From Streptomyces triticagri (lineage in GTDB: Bacteria; Actinomycetota; Actinomycetes; Streptomycetales; Streptomycetaceae), in the NCBI RefSeq assembly GCF_003429565.1, contig NZ_QUAK01000234.1:75664-139663 (forward strand): a stretch of DNA of 64,000 nt, read 5' to 3'. Positions 58,413 through 64,000 of the stretch are shown here, piece by piece (positions within the stretch are counted from its first letter, which is position 1; the number at the start of each line of letters is the position of its first letter). The position numbers and the translations under genes were made by a program. Under the pieces are notes generated by a model, which saw only the letters and a program-made list of their open reading frames with translations, was not told where the DNA came from and searched no databases.

Positions 58413-60002
58413 GTGACCGCACCGCGCGCCGAGAGCGCCCTCGTCCCGAAGCCGAGCCGGTACTCCCCGCGGCCCGGCCACTTCACCCTCGATGCGGGTA
58501 CGACCGTGCGTACGGCCCCCGGGGCCGAGCCGGCCGCGAGCCTGCTCCGGTCACTGCTCGCCCCGGCCACCGGCCTCCCACTGCGGCCATCGGCGACGGG
58601 CAACCTCGTCCTCGCCCTCGACCCGCAACTGACGGGCCTCGGCGCCGAGGGATACGGGCTCACCATCGGCCCGAGCGGCGTCCTCCTGCGGGCCGCCCAA
58701 CCGGACGGGCTGCTCCACGGCATCCAGACGATCCGTCAACTCCTGCCGCCCGAAGCCCTGTCGGCGAAACCGCAGCGCGGCGTCACCTGGCGGCTGCCCT
58801 GCGCCGAGATCACCGATGTGCCGCGCCACTCCTGGCGGGGCGCCATGCTGGACGTCGCCCGCCATTTCCAGCCCGCCTCCTACGTACGCCGCTACGTGGA
58901 CCTGCTCGCCCTGCACAAACTCAACGTCCTGCAGCTGCACCTCACCGACGACCAGGGCTGGCGGATGCCCGTCGCCGCGTACCCGAGGCTCACCGGGATC
59001 GGCGGCCACCGGGCCCGGTCCATGGTCGGCCCGGCCGGCAGTACGACGTACGACGGAACACCGCACGGCGGCAGTTACACCAGGGACGAGCTGGCCGGGA
59101 TCGTGGCGCACGCGGCCGAGCGCGGCGTCACCGTCGTACCCGAGATCGAGATGCCGGGCCATGTCAGGGCGGCCCTGGCCGCCTACCCGGAGCTCGGCAA
59201 CGACCCGGGCCGCCGCCTCGACGTCTGGACCGACTGGGGCGTCTGCGACACCGTCCTCGGCGTCCACGACGCGGCCGTCGACTTCTGCCGCACCGTCCTC
59301 GACGAGGTCATGGAGGTCTTTCCCTCCCCGTACGTGCACGTCGGCGGCGACGAGTGCCCGACCGGCGAATGGGAGCGGAGTCCGGCGGCGCGCCGGCGGA
59401 TGGCGGCCGAACAGCTCACGCATCCACGGGAGTTGCACCACTGGTTCATGAGTCGAATCGGCGAGCATCTGCAGTCCCGGGGGCGCCGCCCGGTCGGGTG
59501 GGCGGAGACCGGCACCGCACTGCCACCCGGATTCACCGCGATGACCTGGCGCGACCCCGAACACGGCCGCGCCGCCGCCCGCCGCGGCCACCAGGTGGTG
59601 ATGGCCCACTACCTCGCCACCTACCTCGACTACGCCCAGTCCGCCGATCCCGGCGAGCCGCCCGGCCAGCCGGGCGCCGTCGTCGACCTGCGTGCCGTAC
59701 ACGCCCACGATCCGGCACCGAGCGACTGGGACCCCGAGGAGGCCTCCCAAGTGCTCGGCGCACAAGCACAGTTGTGGACCGAGTTCGCCGCCACCCCCGA
59801 CCAGATCGAGTACCGGTCCTTCCCACGGCTGTGTGCGCTGGCCGACCGCGCCTGGAGCGGCGAGACCTCCTGGACCGGAGACTTCCTGCCCCGACTGCGC
59901 ACCCACACGACCCGCCTCGACGCCCTGGGCGTCCGGCACCGCCCCCTGACTCCGCCGCGCCTGCCCCTGGCCGCGGCGGCACGAACCGCCCCGCCCCGCT
60001 AG
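58413..60002 (+). CDS. Beta-N-acetylhexosaminidase, GH20, cytoplasmic
   Basis: A 529-residue GH20 enzyme without signal peptide. Residues about 30-135 are the N-terminal alpha/beta domain; the barrel starts SWRGAMLDVARHF, with NVLQLHLTDDQGWR and the catalytic pair Asp313-Glu314 in HVGGDECP. It would split imported chitobiose or related amino-sugar dimers to GlcNAc, as the dasD product does for the S. coelicolor das cluster. GGAGG precedes the GTG, 27 bases after the permease. Confidence 0.9.
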   Translation: MTAPRAESALVPKPSRYSPRPGHFTLDAGTTVRTAPGAEPAASLLRSLLAPATGLPLRPSATGNLVLALDPQLTGLGAEGYGLTIGPSGVLLRAAQPDGLLHGIQTIRQLLPPEALSAKPQRGVTWRLPCAEITDVPRHSWRGAMLDVARHFQPASYVRRYVDLLALHKLNVLQLHLTDDQGWRMPVAAYPRLTGIGGHRARSMVGPAGSTTYDGTPHGGSYTRDELAGIVAHAAERGVTVVPEIEMPGHVRAALAAYPELGNDPGRRLDVWTDWGVCDTVLGVHDAAVDFCRTVLDEVMEVFPSPYVHVGGDECPTGEWERSPAARRRMAAEQLTHPRELHHWFMSRIGEHLQSRGRRPVGWAETGTALPPGFTAMTWRDPEHGRAAARRGHQVVMAHYLATYLDYAQSADPGEPPGQPGAVVDLRAVHAHDPAPSDWDPEEASQVLGAQAQLWTEFAATPDQIEYRSFPRLCALADRAWSGETSWTGDFLPRLRTHTTRLDALGVRHRPLTPPRLPLAAAARTAPPR

Positions 60003-60065
60003 TTGCGGCGGCGAGCGGACCAGGCACATCCCACAGCAGTCCCCCCCACACAAGGAGGATCCCCC

Positions 60066-61049
60066 GTGTCCGCAGTCCGACGAACCCCGCAGACGCACCG
60101 AGCCCAGCGCTCCCGCCGCACACACCTGCGCACCGCCCTGACCGTGGCCACGGTCACCGGCCTCTGCGCGCTGTCGCTGACCGCCACCGCGCAGGCGGAC
60201 GACGACCGCCGCGGTGAGAGGGGTGGGAGCAGCGCGAAGGCCGCCGGAGAAGCCCTCTTCGACGACTTCGACTACACCTCGCACACCGACCCGGCGATCT
60301 CCGCCAACGGCTGGACCGTCCGCGGCGAGTCCGGTGGCCCCGGCGTCCCCGGAGCCGGCTGGTCCCCGGAGAACATCACCTTCTCCCAGGACGGCGACAA
60401 CTCGGTGATGAACCTGGAGACCTCCACCGCCGGCACCCCGGAGTCGACCGAACAGTCCGAACTCCTCACCCAGAGCATGAAGTTCAAGAACGGCACCTAC
60501 GCGTCCAGGGTGAAGTTCTCCGACGCGCCCCGCTCCGGACCCGACGGCGACCGCCTGGTCCAGACGTTCTTCACCCTCAACGACCTGACCGCGCCGATGG
60601 CCGACGACTACTCCGAGTACGACTTCGAGTATCTGCCCAACGGCGGCTGGGGCGAGCCCGCCAACATCCTCTACACCACATCGTGGGAGACCTACCGCCC
60701 CGACCCCTGGGAGGCGGTCAACCAGCACACCGAGTCCCGTACCAGCTTCGAGGGCTGGCACGACCTGGTCTTCACCATCGACGACAACGCCATCACGTAC
60801 TACATCGACGGCGAGGTCTTCGGCACCCACGACGCCCAGTACCTGCCCGAGCGCCCCATGGGCATCTACTTCAACCAGTGGCTGATCGACCTCGAGGGCC
60901 AGACCTCCACCGAACCCCGCGCCTACGACCAGCAGGTGGACTACGTCCTGCATGTCAAGGACGAGGTGCTCAGCCCGGCCGAGGTGCAGGCCGAGGTCGA
61001 CTCGTACCGCGCCTCGGGCACCAGCTTCGAGGACAACGTGCCCGGCTGA
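60066..61049 (+). CDS. Secreted GH16-family protein
   Basis: A 327-residue exported protein. A signal peptide ends at about TAQADDD. The GH16 core is FDDFDYTSHTDPAI..., with the catalytic E-x-D-x-E as SEYDFEYLPN. It is unlike the laminarinase at 62193 and may act on another glycan. AAGGAGG lies 8 bases before the GTG. It follows the GH20 gene by 63 bases and could be on its transcript. Confidence 0.82.
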   Translation: MSAVRRTPQTHRAQRSRRTHLRTALTVATVTGLCALSLTATAQADDDRRGERGGSSAKAAGEALFDDFDYTSHTDPAISANGWTVRGESGGPGVPGAGWSPENITFSQDGDNSVMNLETSTAGTPESTEQSELLTQSMKFKNGTYASRVKFSDAPRSGPDGDRLVQTFFTLNDLTAPMADDYSEYDFEYLPNGGWGEPANILYTTSWETYRPDPWEAVNQHTESRTSFEGWHDLVFTIDDNAITYYIDGEVFGTHDAQYLPERPMGIYFNQWLIDLEGQTSTEPRAYDQQVDYVLHVKDEVLSPAEVQAEVDSYRASGTSFEDNVPG

Positions 61050-61166
61050 CCGCCGCGGCCGCGACTCGGTCGCTCCCCGGACTCCGCCGCCCCGCGGCAG
61101 CGGAGTCCGGTCGGCGCCCGGGATGTCGTCCTGGACGCGAGTGGGCCGGCTTGAGAGGGTCGCCCG

Positions 61167-62123
61167 ATGGAATCGGATCGTTCGGATCAGCCGAGGAGAG
61201 CACAGGAGCGGGACGCACTGCGAGACAGGGTGGCGGTGGTCGCCGGTGCGACGCGTGGCGCGGGGCGGGGCATCGCGGCGGCGTTGGGCGAGGCGGGAGC
61301 GACGGTGATCTGCACCGGTCGCAGCAGCAGCCGCGGTGACGCGTCCATCCGCTCCGACTACGACCGCGACGAGACCATCGAGGAGACCGCCGAACTCGTC
61401 ACCGCGCTGGGCGGACGGGGAATCCCCGTCCAGGTCGACCACCTCGACAGCGAGCAGGTGGCGCGGCTCGCCGACCGACTACGGCGGGAGCACGGACACA
61501 TCGACGTGCTGGTCAACGCCATCTGGGGCGCCGAAGTACTCAAGGGACCGCCGCCGACCTGGAACACGCCCGTCTGGCAGCACGATGTGGACACCGGCCT
61601 GCGGATCCTGCGTCTCGCCGTCGACACCCATCTGATCACCTCGCACCACCTGCTGCCCCTGATGGTCGACCGTCCCGGCGGGCTCCTGGTGGAGATCACC
61701 GACGGCACGACCGCGTACAACGCCGAGCAGTACCGGATCTCGGCGTACTACGACCTGGCGAAGGTGGCCGTGAACCGTCTGGGATTCTCGCAGGGACACG
61801 AGCTCGCGTCCTACGGAGCGACGGCGCTCGCGGTCACTCCGGGCTGGATGCGTTCGGAGATCATGCTGGACAACTTCGGTGTCACCGAGGAGAACTGGCG
61901 CGATGCGCTGGACGGGAATGTCGAGGGATATCCGGCCGCCCCCGGCGGTTTCGAGGCGTCCGAGTCGCCGCGCTTCGTCGGCAGGGGCATCGCCGCCCTG
62001 GCCGGCGATCCCGACAGGGCGCGATGGAACCAGCTTTCGGTGACGGCCGGCGACCTGGCCCGTGCTTACGGCGTCACGGACGTCGACGGCAGCCGGCCCG
62101 ACGCGTGGGCGGGGACCGACTGA
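61167..62123 (+). CDS. Short-chain dehydrogenase/reductase
   Basis: A 318-residue SDR, longer than the classical 250. The cofactor loop is AGATRGAGRGIA (TGxxxGxG form with Ala first), then CTGRSS, which favours NADP. VLVNAIWG, LLVEITDGT and the catalytic YDLAK in ISAYYDLAKVAV follow; the Ser of the triad is replaced by Thr/Asp-rich TDGTTAY. The C-terminal 90 residues resemble the extended SDRs with PGWMRSE. The substrate is unknown. Confidence 0.8.
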   Translation: MESDRSDQPRRAQERDALRDRVAVVAGATRGAGRGIAAALGEAGATVICTGRSSSRGDASIRSDYDRDETIEETAELVTALGGRGIPVQVDHLDSEQVARLADRLRREHGHIDVLVNAIWGAEVLKGPPPTWNTPVWQHDVDTGLRILRLAVDTHLITSHHLLPLMVDRPGGLLVEITDGTTAYNAEQYRISAYYDLAKVAVNRLGFSQGHELASYGATALAVTPGWMRSEIMLDNFGVTEENWRDALDGNVEGYPAAPGGFEASESPRFVGRGIAALAGDPDRARWNQLSVTAGDLARAYGVTDVDGSRPDAWAGTD

Positions 62124-62129
62124 CGACGG

Positions 62130-62175
62130 CGGTCCGGGGCCGCGGCGGTGATGTCACCACCCCGGCCCCGGACCG
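62130..62175. terminator. Bidirectional terminator hairpin
   Basis: CGGTCCGGGGCCG (62130-62142) and CGGCCCCGGACCG (62163-62175) form a perfect 13-base stem, with a smaller GGTGA/TCACC pair inside the loop. It separates the convergent SDR and GH16 genes. Confidence 0.8.
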
Positions 62176-62192
62176 ATGTGTGCGGCCCGTCG

Positions 62193-63113
62193 TCAGGCGG
62201 GCGGAGCGGCGTCGTCGGTCTCCACGCGCACGTGGTCGACGACGAGTTCCTGCGGGAACGTCGTGCTGTCGTCCGGGTCTCCGGGCCAGTCGCCGCCGAC
62301 CGCGAGGTTGAGGATCATGAAGAACGGCTTGTTGAAGACCCATTCGTTGCCGCCCAGGTCGGCGGGCGTCCGGGTCTGGAACTCATTGCCGTCCACGGAC
62401 CAGGTAATGGAGTCGGGGGCCCAGTCCACCGCGAAGGTGTGGAAGTCGTCGGCGAAGTCCTCCCCGCCGGGCAGCGAGTAGTCGGCGCCGATACCGCCCG
62501 CGCCCGAGTAGCCGGGGCCGTGCAGAGTGCCGTGCACCGTGCCCGGTTCGAAGCCGACGTTCTCCATGATGTCGATCTCACCGCTGGCGGGCCAGCCGAC
62601 GTCACCGAAGTCCGACCCGAGCATCCAGAAGGCGGGCCACATCCCCTGACCGCGCGGGACCTTCATCCTGGCTTCCACATGCCCGTAGGCCTGGTTGAAG
62701 GTGGTCGCGGTGTTCAGCCGGGACGACGTGTACTCACAAGTGCCGTACCAGCACTGGTAGTCGGCCGGATTCTCCTTGCGGGCGGTGATGACGAGATGAC
62801 CCTCGCCGTCGAGCGCGGCGTTGTCGCTGCCCGGTGTGTAGTACTGCCGCTCGTGGTTGCTTTCGTTGTCGCCGGTCTCCAGCTGCCACTTGCTGCTGTC
62901 CACGGCGGACCCGGCAGGTCCGTCGAACTCGTCGGCGAACGAGGCGGCCGCCGCCTTCTTGCCCGCCGCCTCGGACGCGTCGGGTGAGGCCGAGGCTCCG
63001 GACGGCAGCGCCGCGGCGACGGCGCAGCAGCAAGCCAGCGAGGCGGCGCCGAGGACGGCGCGGCGTTTCCCGGAGAGCCGGCGCTTGTGGCGGGTGGGGG
63101 TGTGCACGGTCAT
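62193..63113 (-). CDS. Secreted GH16 endo-beta-1,3-glucanase (laminarinase type)
   Basis: A 306-residue exported enzyme. A basic N-terminus and hydrophobic segment end near ASASPD. Residues 45-300 are a GH16 laminarinase fold: FADEFDGPAGSAVD, then GMWPAFWMLGSDF, GEIDIMENVG (catalytic Glu pair) and FILNLAVGGDWPG. It hydrolyses beta-1,3- or beta-1,3-1,4-glucan, for example fungal wall glucan. The ATG at 63113 and a GTG one codon earlier are both possible. It faces the LysR gene across 169 bases. Confidence 0.92.
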   Translation of the reverse strand: MTVHTPTRHKRRLSGKRRAVLGAASLACCCAVAAALPSGASASPDASEAAGKKAAAASFADEFDGPAGSAVDSSKWQLETGDNESNHERQYYTPGSDNAALDGEGHLVITARKENPADYQCWYGTCEYTSSRLNTATTFNQAYGHVEARMKVPRGQGMWPAFWMLGSDFGDVGWPASGEIDIMENVGFEPGTVHGTLHGPGYSGAGGIGADYSLPGGEDFADDFHTFAVDWAPDSITWSVDGNEFQTRTPADLGGNEWVFNKPFFMILNLAVGGDWPGDPDDSTTFPQELVVDHVRVETDDAAPPA

Positions 63114-63282
63114 CACATCGCTTCGTGGGGGGACATGCGCATGACATTTCAGTGCTTCTTGCTGTACGCGTGTCGAGAGGTGAACGCATCAGGCGAACCA
63201 CTCCCGTCACTTCGTTCACTACTTGATAAGGCGTACGGGAAGGCCCGTCAAGGGTTTGGTGCAGACCAGGGGTGACGGTCGA

Positions 63283-64000
63283 TCAGCTGCGGTAGGCCGT
63301 CATCGCGGTCCGGGCGAAGGAATCGATCAACGGGCCGGACTCGCCCGCGTTCCACGCAAGCACCACACGGCTGGGCGGCATGTCCGTCACCGGGACCACG
63401 GTGAGCCCGTGCACCGGCGGGTCGTCGAGGAGCGTCATGCCGACCGTCCCGCTCCACAGCACGGCCTGCCGGCACTCCTGAACGGCGCGCACCACCGGTC
63501 CTTCCCGTGCCTCACCGCCGTTCCAGTACGCCTGCCACTGCGGGTCGGTACCCGCCGGGAAACGGAACCAGCGGCGGTCGGCCAGATCGGCGAGCTTCAG
63601 CCGGTCGCGCCCGGCCAGCGGATCGTCGGCGCGGAGCAGAGCGCCCACCGGGTCGGCCCGCAACTCGTGGACCGTCAGGCCGGTTTCGTCGAACGGGGCG
63701 CGGGTCAGCGCGATGTCGACCAGGCCGGCGTGCAACCCGCAGGTGGGGTCGGTCAGATCGGCCTCGCGGATCCGGACCTCGACCTGCGGATGCCGGCGGC
63801 GGTACGCATCCGCGAGCCGGGTCGCGGCAGGATCGGCGGTGTCGCCCAGGAAGCCGACGGTGATCGCGGCGGTCCCGGCCGCGGCGGCCACGCGCACCCG
63901 CGCCCGCTCGGCCCGGTCGAGCAGCTCCCGCGCCTCGTCGAGCAGTACCGCCCCTGCCGGGGTCAGGGTGACACCGGCCGGCGAGCGCACGAGCAGTGCG
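63283..64000 (-). CDS. LysR-family regulator, partial
   Basis: The reading frame runs off the right edge of the window, so the DNA-binding end is missing. The fragment starts in the linker helix (ALLVRSPAGVTLTPAGAVLLDEARELLDRAERA) and contains the whole effector domain (ITVGFLGDT, VDIALTRAPFDETGL, VGMTLLDDP). Its targets are not in view; the GH16 gene ahead on the same strand is a downstream neighbour. Confidence 0.85.
   Translation of the reverse strand, partial: ALLVRSPAGVTLTPAGAVLLDEARELLDRAERARVRVAAAAGTAAITVGFLGDTADPAATRLADAYRRRHPQVEVRIREADLTDPTCGLHAGLVDIALTRAPFDETGLTVHELRADPVGALLRADDPLAGRDRLKLADLADRRWFRFPAGTDPQWQAYWNGGEAREGPVVRAVQECRQAVLWSGTVGMTLLDDPPVHGLTVVPVTDMPPSRVVLAWNAGESGPLIDSFARTAMTAYRS

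Noticed and set aside
54131..60002. Calling the regulator and importer dasR and dasABC outright
   Set aside because: The regulator has a C-terminal extension and is only partly alike to the DasR sequence I remember; a paralogous unit is equally likely.
1..64000. CRISPR array, tRNA, insertion sequence, prophage or secondary-metabolite core enzymes
   Set aside because: I saw no regularly spaced repeats, transposase or integrase motifs, tRNA-like cloverleaf, or PKS/NRPS/terpene synthase signatures. Isolated methyltransferases and SDRs are not enough for a biosynthetic cluster.

Overview
The window looks like chromosomal DNA of a Streptomyces or very close relative. GC content is very high, third codon positions are strongly G/C-biased, GTG starts are common, genes are joined by 4-base ATGA/GTGA overlaps, and there is a gas-vesicle cluster in the order O-A-F-G-Y-Z-J-L-S-K that is typical of streptomycetes. 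I see no tRNA, rRNA, insertion sequence, prophage or CRISPR array. Most of the content is carbon scavenging and its regulation, with some stress and cell-surface genes. Both edge genes are cut by the window.

Layout. 1-9006: end of a DAO-type flavoprotein, an O-methyltransferase, a membrane Ser/Thr kinase, a Tat-exported phospholipase C, a Clp-N-repeat protein with a duplicated-domain lipoprotein, and a GNAT-VOC fusion. 9017-16547 (minus): an alpha-galactoside unit with a secreted GH27, a lipoprotein binding protein, two ABC permeases and a cytoplasmic GH36. 16801-23727 (minus): an apparently complete De Ley-Doudoroff (oxidative) galactose route, namely aldose 1-epimerase, MFS porter, SDR dehydrogenase, galactonate dehydratase, KDPGal-type aldolase, SMP-30 lactonase and PfkB kinase. 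A divergent FadR-type GntR regulator stands beside it. The two minus operons carry recognisably related promoters, so alpha-galactoside hydrolysis, uptake and galactose oxidation look like one regulon.

24715-30002 (plus): an IclR regulator, then a DgcA/StcD-like flavoprotein, a Rieske oxygenase and a ferredoxin reductase. This is the gene set used to demethylate glycine betaine or proline betaine. 30033-31242: two small membrane proteins divergent from a FabR/DesT-like TetR regulator. 31312-37385: a GH43 ABC uptake operon divergent from its LacI regulator. 37417-41718: pyruvate oxidase-like enzyme, SigB/F/G-type sigma factor, ANTAR-domain protein and a GlsB-type membrane protein, a stress-flavoured group. 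41924-47600: the gvp cluster. 47682-54089: a gvp-linked unknown protein, secreted HAD phosphatase, lipoprotein polyester/lipase-type hydrolase, beta-propeller lipoprotein and a TcmP-like methyltransferase behind an iron-box-like motif. 54131-60002: a das-like amino-sugar unit (GntR/UTRA regulator, binding protein, two permeases, GH20). 60066-64000: two unlike GH16 enzymes, an SDR and the end of a LysR regulator.

Common threads: three ABC sugar importers without their own ATPase gene, each beside an intracellular or secreted glycosidase and a dedicated regulator; very small ORFs spliced between operon genes; and short tandem duplications at gene ends and leaders.
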